NCBI GenBank assembly: GCA_963832725.1
Contig: CAWHVG010000001.1
Coordinates: forward strand, 1,116,001-1,180,000
DNA length: 64,000 nucleotides
DNA from: JAEZBP01 sp963832725
GTDB lineage: Bacteria > Myxococcota_A > Polyangia > Polyangiales > Sandaracinaceae
Reading direction: 5' to 3'
Shown piece by piece: positions 15,827 through 24,980 of the stretch (the first letter of the stretch is position 1; each line of letters begins with the position of its first letter). Both the position numbers and the translations under genes were made by a program. A model generated the notes under the pieces. That model was given only the letters and a program-made list of their open reading frames with translations, was not told where the DNA came from and did no database searches.

Positions 15827-17677
15827 ATGATGCGAAAGGTCCTCTTGGCCGCCCTCGCGGGCTCCCTGTCCGTCTCCTGCGGCGGCTCTACCCCCGGACC
15901 GGCCCGTCCGGCGCACGCGGAGGCCCCCGAGAGCTCCTGGCAGGCGCAGGCGGACACGCTGCTCTCGCTCTACGATCCGCTGCTCCTCGCCCTCTACACC
16001 GAGAGCTCGCGGGCAGCCTGGACGGCCAGCACGGACGTCACCGAAGAGCACACCGGCGCCCGCACCGGCGCCGAGACCGCGTTCGGCGCGTTCGCCGGCA
16101 ACGGCGAGATCATCCGCCGCGCCCGCGCGCTCCTCGAGCACGAGGACGCGCTCGACGACATCACCGTGCGCCAGCTCCGCGCCATGCTCGAGTACGCGGC
16201 CGGCGCGCCGATGACCAACCCCGAGCTGGCCCGCGCCCGCGTCGCCGCGGAGAGCGCCCAGAGCGCACGGCTCGACGGCTTCCAGTTCTGCCTCGAGCAC
16301 GACGGCGAAACCTGCGTCCGCCCGGTGACCACCAACGACATCGACCGCATCCTCGTCGACTCGCGCGACCTCGACGCGCGCCTTCGCGCTTGGCGCGCCT
16401 CCAAGGAGGTCGGCGCCGGCCTGCGCGATGGGCTCATCGAGCTGCAGGGACTGCGCAACGGCGTCGCGCGCGAGATGGGGTACCGCGACTTCTTCGCCTT
16501 CCAGGTCTCGAATTACGGCATGGAGAGCGAGGAGATGATGGCGCTCCTCGACCGGCTGCTGGAGGAGACCCGACCGCTCTACCGGCAGCTGCACTGCTGG
16601 GCGCGCTACGAGATGGCCGAGCGCTACGGCGTCGAAGACGTCCCCGAGCAGATCCCGGCCCACTGGATCGGAAACCGCTGGGGTCAGGAGTGGCCCGGCA
16701 TGGTCGAGGGCGTGAACATGGATTCGCTCCTCGAGGGCCGTGACGCCGATTGGGTCATTCACCAGGCCGAGCGCTTCTACGTCTCCATGGGCTTCGCTCA
16801 GCTCCCGGCGAGCTTCTGGGAGAACAGCGACCTCTACCCGGTGCCGGACGGCGAAACGCGGCGCAAGAACGCGCACGCCAGCGCCTGGCACATCGATCTG
16901 CGGAGCGATGTTCGCTCGTTGATGAGCGTCGAGCCCACCTGGGATTGGTTCACCACCACCCACCACGAGCTCGGCCACATCTACTACTACATGAGCTACA
17001 GCCGCCCCGAGGTGCCGCCGCTCCTTCGCGAAGGCGCCAACCGCAGCTACCACGAGGGCATGGGCGACCTCATCGCCCTCGCCTCGTCCCAGCGGCCCTA
17101 CCTCCAGCACATCGGCCTTCTGAGCGAGGAGCAGCCGATCGACGAGGTCCAGTGGCTGCTCGACAGCGCGCTCACCGGCCCCATCGTCTTTCTCCCGTGG
17201 TCGGCGGGCGTGATGAGTCACTTCGAGAAGGCGCTCTACGCCGACGAGCTACCGGCCAATCAACTCAACCGCCGTTGGTGGGATCTCGTCTCCCGCTACC
17301 AGGGCATCGCTCCGCCGGAAGAGCGCCCCGTGGATGGCTGCGACGCCTGCACCAAGACTCACATCGACGACGATCCGGCTCAGTACTACGACTACGCGCT
17401 GGCCGAGGTCCTCGTCTACCAGCTCCACGACCACATCTGCCGCGAGATCCTCCACCAGGATCCGCACGCCTGTAACTACTACGAGCACCCCGAGGTCGGG
17501 GAATTCCTCCGCGCCATCATGGCGCCGGGGGCCACCCGCGACTGGCGAGAGGTCCTCCGGGAGCACACCGGTCGGGATCTGACCGCCGAGCCCATGCTGG
17601 AGTACTACCAGCCGCTCATGTCGTACCTCGAAGAGCAGAACCGAGGCCGCGACTGCTCCTGGCCAGCCGACGAGTAG
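15827..17677 (+). CDS. M2-family (angiotensin-converting-enzyme-like) metallopeptidase, lipoprotein
   Basis: A 616-residue peptidyl-dipeptidase homologue. The zinc motif HHELGHIYYY lies near residue 380 and the third-ligand motif SYHEGMGDLIALAS near 405, in the spacing of ACE. Flanking family blocks are also present (EPTWDWFTTTHHELGH, WWDLVSRYQGIAPP, YALAEVLVYQLHDHI). The N terminus MMRKVLLAALAGSLSVSCGG is a lipoprotein signal with lipobox S-V-S-C, so the enzyme probably sits on the outer membrane or in the periplasm. It would release dipeptides from the C-terminal ends of peptides. Length fits bacterial M2 enzymes. It is a single gene; its 3' end faces the beta-lactamase-family gene. Confidence 0.93.
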   Translation: MMRKVLLAALAGSLSVSCGGSTPGPARPAHAEAPESSWQAQADTLLSLYDPLLLALYTESSRAAWTASTDVTEEHTGARTGAETAFGAFAGNGEIIRRARALLEHEDALDDITVRQLRAMLEYAAGAPMTNPELARARVAAESAQSARLDGFQFCLEHDGETCVRPVTTNDIDRILVDSRDLDARLRAWRASKEVGAGLRDGLIELQGLRNGVAREMGYRDFFAFQVSNYGMESEEMMALLDRLLEETRPLYRQLHCWARYEMAERYGVEDVPEQIPAHWIGNRWGQEWPGMVEGVNMDSLLEGRDADWVIHQAERFYVSMGFAQLPASFWENSDLYPVPDGETRRKNAHASAWHIDLRSDVRSLMSVEPTWDWFTTTHHELGHIYYYMSYSRPEVPPLLREGANRSYHEGMGDLIALASSQRPYLQHIGLLSEEQPIDEVQWLLDSALTGPIVFLPWSAGVMSHFEKALYADELPANQLNRRWWDLVSRYQGIAPPEERPVDGCDACTKTHIDDDPAQYYDYALAEVLVYQLHDHICREILHQDPHACNYYEHPEVGEFLRAIMAPGATRDWREVLREHTGRDLTAEPMLEYYQPLMSYLEEQNRGRDCSWPADE

Positions 17678-17836
17678 AGGCCACGGCGCCGGCATGCCGG
17701 AGAGCGAGCCCGATCCGCGCTTGCCGGCGACGGGGCCGCGCCGGGGTGAGCAGCGAGCGGATCGACGAAGCGCGCGCCGTCGAGGGTCGCGTGATTGTCG
17801 TTCGCCGGTGGCCGCGTCGTGCCGTTGGAGCTGCGC

Positions 17837-19103
17837 TCAGAGCGCCAGCGCTTCCTCGTCGAGGCGCGAGAGGATGGCCTCCATGGCGTCCGAGCCGGCG
17901 TTCTGACCGAAAGTGGAGCGCACGTAGGCGTCCGAGTTGGTCAAGAGGAGGATGCCGTGCGTGCCCTCGCGGCTGAGCAGCATCTGGGTGCTGCCGCCGA
18001 AGGTCTCTCCGCTGTGGCCGACGTAGAGGTGGCCGTTGACGTAGCGGTCGCGGAAGGTGAGCGCCTGCCGGGCGTCGATGCCGGGGATCTGGTGGCGCAG
18101 AATCTCGTCGACGCTCGCCTGACTCAGGATGCGCGCGCCGTCGAGGACGCCGCCCTGGCCGATGGCGATGAGGAAGCGCGCGAGGCCGTCGATGCTGACC
18201 CGCAGCGAGCTGGCCGGGTAGAAGGCGAAGCCGTTCTGGGGGAGCGCCATGAAGCGCCGGCCGTAGGCGTAGGGGGTCGCGAGACGTGACGCGTCGACGT
18301 CGGCGAGGAACCAGCCGGCGCCGTCCATGGCGAGCGGCTCGAAGATGCCCAGGCGGGTCTGGTCGCGGAAGTCCTGCCCGCCCGCGGCTTCGAGGACGGC
18401 GCCGACGACGCCGAAGCCGGCGTTGCAGTAGGAGTAGCGGGTGCCGGGCGCGGCGCCCCAGTTGTGCCCCTCGTCGTACGCGCCGCCCGGCGTCAGGTAG
18501 CCCTGCGCGAAGTCGGCCAGGCTCACGTCCGGGTCCCGGTCGCTGGTGGTGACGTGCGAGAGCACCAGCAGAATCGTCCTCGAGCCCCGAGGTGTGGGTG
18601 AGCAGCATCCGCATGGTGATGGGCTGGTCCGGGAACGAGGGATGCCGCACCGGGTAGTCGAGGTAGGTCTCGAGCGGGGCGTCCAGGTCGAGGTCACCCT
18701 TCTCGACCAGCTCCATCGCTTGCGTGACCGCCATGGTCTTCGACACCGAGGCCATGATGAAGAGGGTGTGCTCGTCGACCTCGCGCATGGCGTCGATGTC
18801 GGCGAAGCCGTAGGTGCCCACCCGCGCGACGGTGCCGCCCTTCACGATGGCGACGGCCGCGCCGGGGATGCCGCCGGCCTGCATCTCCCACTCGATGAAG
18901 GCGTCCAAGTCGGCCGGGGGTCCGGCGTCGGGGCCCGCGTCGCGGGGTGAGGGAGCGCGAGCGTCCACGCCGGCGTCGAGGACGCTCGAGGCGTCAGCGC
19001 CGCCGGTCGACGCGTCGTCGCCCGACACGACGTCGCATTCGCCGGCGAGGGTCAGCGCCAGCACCGCCGTCAGGAGCCTGAGCATCAGCATGGACGCCAG
19101 CAT
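17837..19103 (-). CDS. Beta-lactamase-family serine hydrolase, exported (one frameshift in this sequence)
   Basis: A class C/penicillin-binding-like hydrolase of about 421 residues once one frameshift is repaired. N-terminal part in one frame: signal-like MLMLRLLTAVLALTLAG, Asp-rich linker, active-site Ser-x-x-Lys in MASVSKTMAV, and MLLTHTSGLED. The frame then breaks at the GAATC word 18571-18575. Reading it as GATC continues directly into LLVLSHVTTSD and the remaining domain, with the Tyr-x-Asn motif YSYCNAGFG and the final HSGETFGG. All three catalytic motifs are present across the break, so the gene is probably functional. Family members include esterases, D-aminopeptidases and beta-lactamases; the substrate is not inferable. 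Starts at 19091 or 19085 are alternatives. Confidence 0.8.
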
Positions 19104-19125
19104 ACCTTGGCCCGGCAGCGCCCGC

Positions 19126-19206
19126 CGCGTCCTCCATCCGCGCGTCCTCCATCCGCGCGTCCCGCGACGGGCGCCCGCCGCTGGCGCCCGACGCGTCCTC
19201 CATCCG
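19126..19206. repeat. 15-bp repeat copies upstream of the serine hydrolase gene
   Basis: Unit cgcgtcctccatccg occurs at 19126-19140 and 19141-19155 in tandem and again at 19192-19206, with half-matches cgcgtccc after the second and third. It lies in the divergent gap, within the 5' leader of the hydrolase transcript. Confidence 0.85.
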
Positions 19207-19290
19207 CGCGTCCCTCGACGAGCGCCCACCGCCCACGCCTCGCGACGCCGCGCTCGCGCGCCCCCCGCCGGCGCAGTTATCGTTCCCTTC

Positions 19291-20437
19291 GTGGCTCGTG
19301 CGCTCGCGCTCGTCCTTGCCGTCCTCGCCCTCCCCGCTTCCGCTCGCGCGGAGTGCGAGGTGCGCGGCGTCGCGTCCATCGAGCGCTTGCGGGTGCGGGT
19401 GCAGGGCACACGGCTGCGCACGCTGGCGGTGACGGATCTCCCCGTGGCGGTGCGCCCCGGCGAGGGAAACACCTACCGCGACGTGCGCGTGCTGGCGCCG
19501 GTGAGCTTCGCCGGCCGGACGGACGCGCCCATCCCGTGGACCATCGCTCGGCCGACCGCTGCGGCGGACGGGATGCTCTGGCTGACCCCGAGCGTCGACG
19601 TGGAGGACGTGCGCGAACGGACCGACACCGACGAGCTGGTGGTCCGGGTGCAGGTCGACAACGGCGTGTGGCTGAGCCGGGTGCACCTCCCCTGCGACGC
19701 CGTGTCGGTGGGCTACGGCGAGAGCGGCGAGGAGCCGCCGCGCTGGGACGCGCGCGGCGTGCGGCTGAGACCGGTCGGGGACGACATCTGGCTGACGAGC
19801 CGGCCGGGCGAAGGGGCCACCGTGCGCCTCGACGCCCCGAACGGGATGCCCGTCCCGCTCTACGAGAATCGAGCGACGCCCGGGGTGGATCCGCGTCGTC
19901 GCGCTCTTCACCAGCGGCGCCGGGCTGCGCGGCTGGGTACGCTCGCACCGGGTCACCGCCGCGGCCGCGCCCACCGAAGCGCCTCCCCCTTTCGTACGCG
20001 CCGTCCGCACGCCGCAAGGCGCGCTCTGCACCCGCGGAAGCCCCGACCGGGACGAGTACGTGGGGCCGGCCCGCATCGCGACCGGCACCCTCGTGCACAC
20101 GACCCGCGGTGGGGCCGCCTGGGCGGCCGTCGCCGAGCCGGCGCTCTTCACCGTGAGCTGGCACATGGGCTCGCCCTGGGTGCGCATCGTCCACGTGCCG
20201 GGTCTCCGGGGCGACGGCCCTTGCCGGCCGGTCCTCCGCCGCGCCTGGGTCCCGCGGCAGTCGGTGAGCCTCCAGGGCGAAGGCTCGATGCAGGGCACCG
20301 TCCCGTCGGTGCTCTTGGGGAATCGAGTAGCGAGCTCGGGCCGCGAAGCCGGAGTCGCCCCGCCGCGCCTCGGATCCAGAGGCCCCGACCAATCGACGCT
20401 CGGGTGCCAGTCGGGCCGTCAGCCGCGCAGCGCGTAG
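19291..20437 (+). CDS. Exported protein of unknown function (one frameshift in this sequence)
   Basis: The GTG at 19291 starts a Sec signal peptide (VARALALVLAVLALPASARAE). About 200 residues follow without a recognised domain; they include VRVLAPVSFAGRTDAPIPW and VRVQVDNGVWLSRVHLPC. At 19887-19891 the word GGATC breaks the frame. Restoring GATC links PLYENRATPG to VIRVVALFTSGAGLRGWVRSH and on to the stop at 20437, giving about 381 residues. The middle region WVRSHRVTA resembles an SH3-like turn, but this is weak. The last residues overlap the end of the SpoU gene on the other strand by 19 bp. Periplasmic location is likely; function is unknown. Confidence 0.6.
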
Positions 20438-21165
20438 CAGACGACCGCCGCGGCGCTGGCGACGTTGAGCGAATCGCCGGGGCCGGCCATGGCGATGCGG
20501 ACCCACTCGTCGACGAGCGGGCGAGTGGCCTCGCCCACGCCCTCGCTCTCGTTGCCGAGGACGAAATCGACCGGTCGCGGACGGCGAGCGCCGCGAGAAT
20601 CGGTCGCGCCCCGGTCGGCCAGGCCGTACACGCAGAAGCCGCGCATCTTCGCGTCGGAGAGCCCATCGGCGAGCTCGGCGCAGCGGACGATGGGCGCCCG
20701 GAACGCGACACCGGCCGAGGCCTTGACCACCAGCGGGCCAATCTCCGGGCAGCCGCGGCGCGGGACGAGGACGCCGTGCAGGCCGAGGACGGTCGCGGTG
20801 CGCAGGATCATCCCGACGTTGGCCGGCGTGGTGACGTTGTCGAGCGCGAGGAGCTTCGCCGGCCGCTCGCCGAGCGCGTCGAGGAAGCTGGTCAGCGAGC
20901 GCATCGAGGGCGCCTCGACGTCGGCCGCGACACCCTGGTCTTGCTTGGGCCGCCGCGAGATGCGGCTGACCTCCGCCGCGCTCTTCTCGACGACGGCCAC
21001 CCCGCGCTCGCGCGCGGTCTCGCGGATCCGATCGAGGAACGCACCCCGCGACCGCCGCGCCACGAACACGTGCTTCACGGCCAGCTCGGGTTGTTCGAGC
21101 ACCTCCAGCACGGGCTTTCGGCCGTAGACCGTGATGAAGCGCTCGCGCGGGTGCTCTTCCTCCAT
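20419..21165 (-). CDS. SpoU/TrmH-family RNA 2'-O-methyltransferase
   Basis: A 248-residue SPOUT methyltransferase. The N-terminal substrate-binding domain (TVYGRKPVLEVLE..., residues 12-80) precedes the knotted catalytic domain with motif 1 LDNVTTPANVGMILRTA, motif 2 VDFVLGNESEGVG and motif 3 SLNVASAAAVVCYAL. This layout is that of RlmB/TrmH-type enzymes, which methylate the 2'-OH of a guanosine in 23S rRNA or tRNA. The exact target cannot be assigned. It is the third gene of an apparent operon, beginning 10 bp after the carboxylase biotin subunit. Confidence 0.9.
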   Translation of the reverse strand: MEEEHPRERFITVYGRKPVLEVLEQPELAVKHVFVARRSRGAFLDRIRETARERGVAVVEKSAAEVSRISRRPKQDQGVAADVEAPSMRSLTSFLDALGERPAKLLALDNVTTPANVGMILRTATVLGLHGVLVPRRGCPEIGPLVVKASAGVAFRAPIVRCAELADGLSDAKMRGFCVYGLADRGATDSRGARRPRPVDFVLGNESEGVGEATRPLVDEWVRIAMAGPGDSLNVASAAAVVCYALRG

Positions 21166-21175
21166 GGACCGCGTC

Positions 21176-23218
21176 TCAGGCGCTCTCGTCCTCGTCGGCG
21201 CCTTCGTCCTCGCCGTCCTCGCGGACGATGACGACGACGTGCCCCTCCGAGACCTGCTGGCCTTCTTCGACCCGCACCTCGACCACGACTTCGTCGTGCG
21301 GCGCGCCGATGGAGTGCTCCATCTTCATGGCCTCCATGATGACCAGCGTCTGCCCGCTCGTGACCTCCTGGCCCTCCGACACCAGCACCTTCACCACCTT
21401 GCCGGGCATGGGCGCGAACGCTCCGTCGGCCGCGCTCTCGGCGCTCCGATCGGGGAAGCGCGGCTCTTCCTGGAGCGCCACGCTGCGCTCGCCCACCACC
21501 GCGAAGTGCCGCTCGCCGTCCCTCACCACGCGCACGCTGCGGCGGTGGCCCTCGTCGTCCTCGAAGGTGACGCGCGGGCCCTCGACGCGGACGTGGACGA
21601 GGTGGGCGACGATGGGATCCGCGTCGCCGACGACGGTGGTGAGGCGGAAGCGGCCGTCGGCCAGCTCGGCGTAGCTCACGCCGACGCGGGTCTCACCGGC
21701 GAGGTAGTGGACCTGCTGGTCGGCGACGCGGTTGTTCCGGAACCCGCCTCGCATCGTCGGCAGCACCCGACGCGCGGCGCGCTCGGCGTGGGCGTGCAAC
21801 GTGGCCGCCCACGCCGCCTCGCGGAGCGTGCCGGCGTCCGGCTCGCCCGGCAGGACCTCGTCGAGGTGCTCGTCGATGAAGTGGGTGGAGATGTCGCCGG
21901 CCCGGAACGCCTCGTGACCGAGGAGCGAGACGAGGAAATCGCGGTTGGTGCGGATGCCCTGCACCGACATGCGCGCGAGCGCCCAGCGCAGCCAATCGAT
22001 GGCCTGCCCGCGGTCGGCGCCCCAGGCGATGACCTTGGCCAGCATCGGATCGTAGTGGATGGACACCTCGCTGCCGGTCTCGACGCCGGTGTCGACGCGC
22101 AGCCACTCCGCCTCGGGCACGTGCCAGTCGACCAGCCGACCGCTCTGCGGCAGGAAGCCCTGCGACGGATCCTCGGCGTAGATCCGGCACTCCATCGCCC
22201 AGCCGCTCATCAAGCTGCCGATCATCTCCTGATCGAGGGGGAGCTCCTCGCCGCGGGCGACCCGGAGCTGCAGCTCGACCAGATCGAGATCGCTGACGGC
22301 CTCCGTGACCGGGTGCTCGACCTGGAGGCGGGTGTTCACCTCGAGGAAGTAGAACTGACCGTCGGGGGCCAGGATCATCTCGACCGTGCCGGCGTTGGCG
22401 TAGCCGATGGCCTTGGCCAGCTTCACGGCCGCCTCGCCCATGGTGCGGCGCAGATCGAAATCGAGCGCGGGCGAGGGGCACTCCTCGATGATCTTCTGGT
22501 GGCGGCGCTGGATGGAGCACTCGCGCTCCCAGAGGTGCACCACCTCGCCGTGCTCGTCGCCGAGGATCTGGATCTCCACGTGACGCGGGCGCTCGACGTA
22601 CTTCTCGATGAGGAGCGTGCCGTCGCCGAAGCCGCTCTCGGCCTCGCGGCGCGCGCCGTCGATGGCCGCCTCCAAATCGCCATCCTCGCGCACGACGCGC
22701 ATGCCCTTGCCGCCTCCACCGGCGCTGGCCTTCACCAGGACGGGGAAGCCAATCTCGCGGGCCTTGGCGGCGAGCGTCGCCGTGTCCTGATCCTCTCCGC
22801 GGTAGCCCGGGATGACCGGCACGCCGGCTTCCTCGGCGATCCGCTTCGCCTCCCGCTTGCTGCCCATGGCGCGGATGGCGTCCGGGCTCGGGCCGACGAA
22901 GGTCAGCCCGGCGTCGCGGACCGCCTGCGCGAACTCGGCGTTCTCGGCCAAGAACCCGAAGCCCGGGTGCACCGCGTCGGCGCCCGTGTGCTTCGCGGCG
23001 GCCAGGATGCGGTCGACCCGCAGGTAGCTCTCGCTGCTCGGCGCGGGCCCGAGCCGCACCGCCTCGTCGGCTCGCCGCACGAAGGGCGCGTCCTCGTCCG
23101 CGTCGCTGAACACCGCCACGGTGGCGATCCCCATGCTCTCGCAGGTCCGCATGATGCGCACCGCGATCTCGCCGCGGTTCGCGATCAGGAGCTTCTGGAT
23201 GCGTCGGTACTCTTTCAT
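21176..23218 (-). CDS. Acyl-CoA carboxylase biotin subunit (biotin carboxylase + BCCP)
   Basis: A 680-residue alpha subunit. The biotin carboxylase half has KLLIANRGEIAVRIMRT, the ATP-grasp glycine loop KASAGGGGKGMRVV, the catalytic block HVEIQILGDEHGEVVHLWERECSIQRRHQK (Cys and the conserved Glu/Arg) and EVNTRLQVEHPVTE. A BT-like linker follows, then the C-terminal biotinyl domain with the biotin-accepting Lys in MEAMKMEHS near residue 640. It carboxylates its own biotin with bicarbonate and ATP, then hands CO2 to the beta subunit encoded 41 bp upstream. Together they match methylcrotonyl-CoA-type carboxylases (leucine breakdown), though related acyl-CoA substrates are possible. A GGGGAG sequence precedes the start. 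Confidence 0.93.
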   Translation of the reverse strand: MKEYRRIQKLLIANRGEIAVRIMRTCESMGIATVAVFSDADEDAPFVRRADEAVRLGPAPSSESYLRVDRILAAAKHTGADAVHPGFGFLAENAEFAQAVRDAGLTFVGPSPDAIRAMGSKREAKRIAEEAGVPVIPGYRGEDQDTATLAAKAREIGFPVLVKASAGGGGKGMRVVREDGDLEAAIDGARREAESGFGDGTLLIEKYVERPRHVEIQILGDEHGEVVHLWERECSIQRRHQKIIEECPSPALDFDLRRTMGEAAVKLAKAIGYANAGTVEMILAPDGQFYFLEVNTRLQVEHPVTEAVSDLDLVELQLRVARGEELPLDQEMIGSLMSGWAMECRIYAEDPSQGFLPQSGRLVDWHVPEAEWLRVDTGVETGSEVSIHYDPMLAKVIAWGADRGQAIDWLRWALARMSVQGIRTNRDFLVSLLGHEAFRAGDISTHFIDEHLDEVLPGEPDAGTLREAAWAATLHAHAERAARRVLPTMRGGFRNNRVADQQVHYLAGETRVGVSYAELADGRFRLTTVVGDADPIVAHLVHVRVEGPRVTFEDDEGHRRSVRVVRDGERHFAVVGERSVALQEEPRFPDRSAESAADGAFAPMPGKVVKVLVSEGQEVTSGQTLVIMEAMKMEHSIGAPHDEVVVEVRVEEGQQVSEGHVVVIVREDGEDEGADEDESA

Positions 23219-23259
23219 CGATGGCTCCCCGCCATACTCGCGATCCGTGCCAGTCGCGA

Positions 23260-24879
23260 TCAGTGCCGGAACACGCCCCAGCTCGTCGTCCCCTCGACCG
23301 GCGCCGTGTACGAGGTCGAGAGACAGATGCCGACCACGTCGCGGGTGTCGCGCGGATCGATGATTCCGTCGTCCCACAGGCGCGCGGTCGCGAAGAAGGG
23401 CTCGGACTCCATCTCGATCTGGCCCTCGATCATCTGCTTGGCCACGTCGAGGTGCTGCTCGTCGAGGGTCTCGCCCTTCTTGGCGGCGGCCTCGCGCTTG
23501 ATGATGTCGAGCACGCCCGCGAGCTGCTTGCCGCCCATCACCGCGATGCGGTGGTTCGGCCAGGTGAAGAGGAAACGCGGCTGGTAGGCGCGGCCCGCCA
23601 TCGCGTAGTTCCCCGCGCCGTAGCTGGCGCCGATCATGATCGTGATCGCCGGCACGGTGCTGTTGGAGACGGCGTTGATCAGCTTGGCGCCCGCTTTGAT
23701 GATGCCCTCCTGCTCGACCTTGGTGCCGACCATGAAGCCGGTGATGTTCTGCAGGAAGAGGAGCGGGACATTGCTCTGGTTGCAGAGCTGGATGAACTGC
23801 GCGCCCTTGTTGGACGAGTCGGTGAAGAGGATCCCGTTGTTGGACAAGATGCCGACCGGGAACCCGTGGATGTGCGCCCAGCCGCAGACCAGGGTGCTGC
23901 CGTAGAGCGGCTTGAACTCGCTGAAACGCGAGCCGTCGACCAACCGGGCGATGACCTCGCGGGAGTCGAAGGGCACCTTGATGTCCGCGCTGGCGATCCC
24001 GAGCAGATCCTCGGCGTCGTAGAGGGGCGCCTCGACCGGGCGCGGCTTCGGCGAGGCGCTCTTTTCCCACTCGAGGTGAGCCATGATCTCGCGGCCGATG
24101 CGGATGGCGTCGAGCTCGTCCTCGGCCAAATAGTCGCTGACGCCGCTGACCCGGCTGTGCATCTCGGCGCCGCCGAGCTCCTCGTGCGTCGTCTCCTCGC
24201 CGATGGCCATCTTCACGAGCGGCGGGCCGCCGAGATAGACCTGCGCCTGCTCCTTCACCATCACCACGTAGTCGCTCATGCCGGGCACGTAGGCGCCGCC
24301 CGCGGTGGAGCTGCCGAACACCAGGCAGACCGTCGGCGTGCGCGCCTTCGAGCGCCGCGTGAGATCGCGGAAGCTGGCGCCGCCGGGCGTGAAGATCTTC
24401 GACTGATTCGGGAGATCCGCGCCCGCCGACTCGATGAGGTTGATCGAGGGGAGCTGGTTCGACTCGGCGATCTCGGCGAGGCGGTGCGTCTTCCACACGC
24501 CCATCTCGCTGACGGCGCCGCCCTTCACCGTGGCCTCGGAGGTGCTGATCATGCACTCGACGCCGGACACCACCCCGACGCCGCCCACGATCGACGCGCC
24601 CGGCGAGTGGTTGCGCATCTGGTAGCCGGCCAGCGGGCAGACCTCGAGGAAGTGCGCATCGCGGTCGAGGAGCAGCTCGATGCGCTGGCGGGGCAGGTGC
24701 TTGCCGGCCGCGAGATGCCGGGCGACGTACTTCTCGCCACCCCCTTCCCGCGCCTTGGCGAGCGCGCTCTCCAGCCGCGAGAGCGTCGCGAGGTTCTGCT
24801 CGCGGTTCTGCCGGTAGGTCTCGCTCTCGGTGTCGACCTTGGTCCGCAAGACCGGGTAGCGCTGCTCGCTCGCGTACAT
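23260..24879 (-). CDS. Acyl-CoA carboxylase carboxyltransferase (beta) subunit, methylcrotonyl-CoA type
   Basis: A 539-residue crotonase-fold carboxyltransferase. The N-half has GGGEKYVARHLAAGKHLPRQRIELLLD and VFGSSTAGGAYVPGMSDYVVM; the C-half has LFLQNITGFMVGTKVEQEGIIKAGAKLI and ITIMIGASYGAGNYAMAGRAYQPRFLFTWPN. These are the two oxyanion-hole G-G/A-A-Y-V and S-x-G-A-G-N-Y blocks of MccB/PccB-type subunits. Length and the KIFTPGGASFRDLTRRSKA region favour the methylcrotonyl-CoA (or geranyl-CoA) branch over propionyl-CoA. It transfers carboxyl from biotin to the acyl-CoA. First gene of the operon with the biotin subunit and an RNA methyltransferase. Confidence 0.92.
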   Translation of the reverse strand: MYASEQRYPVLRTKVDTESETYRQNREQNLATLSRLESALAKAREGGGEKYVARHLAAGKHLPRQRIELLLDRDAHFLEVCPLAGYQMRNHSPGASIVGGVGVVSGVECMISTSEATVKGGAVSEMGVWKTHRLAEIAESNQLPSINLIESAGADLPNQSKIFTPGGASFRDLTRRSKARTPTVCLVFGSSTAGGAYVPGMSDYVVMVKEQAQVYLGGPPLVKMAIGEETTHEELGGAEMHSRVSGVSDYLAEDELDAIRIGREIMAHLEWEKSASPKPRPVEAPLYDAEDLLGIASADIKVPFDSREVIARLVDGSRFSEFKPLYGSTLVCGWAHIHGFPVGILSNNGILFTDSSNKGAQFIQLCNQSNVPLLFLQNITGFMVGTKVEQEGIIKAGAKLINAVSNSTVPAITIMIGASYGAGNYAMAGRAYQPRFLFTWPNHRIAVMGGKQLAGVLDIIKREAAAKKGETLDEQHLDVAKQMIEGQIEMESEPFFATARLWDDGIIDPRDTRDVVGICLSTSYTAPVEGTTSWGVFRH

Positions 24880-24980
24880 GTCGCGAGACACTAATCGGGT
24901 GCGGCGGCGAGTCAACGGCAAAATGAACCACCATTCATTCCCTCGAGCCTCACGCGCGGCGGTGCTGATACGCTGGCGCC

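Noticed and set aside
17837..19103. True pseudogene status of the serine hydrolase
   Set aside because: The single break lies at a stretched GATC like fourteen others, and all catalytic motifs and codon quality are kept on both sides. An error in the sequence is more likely than decay.
19107..20156. Arg-rich plus-strand frame parallel to the exported protein at 19291
   Set aside because: Very high Arg/Pro content with no start signal; it is an alternative frame of the exported-protein gene, except for the short stretch that the frameshift assigns to that gene.
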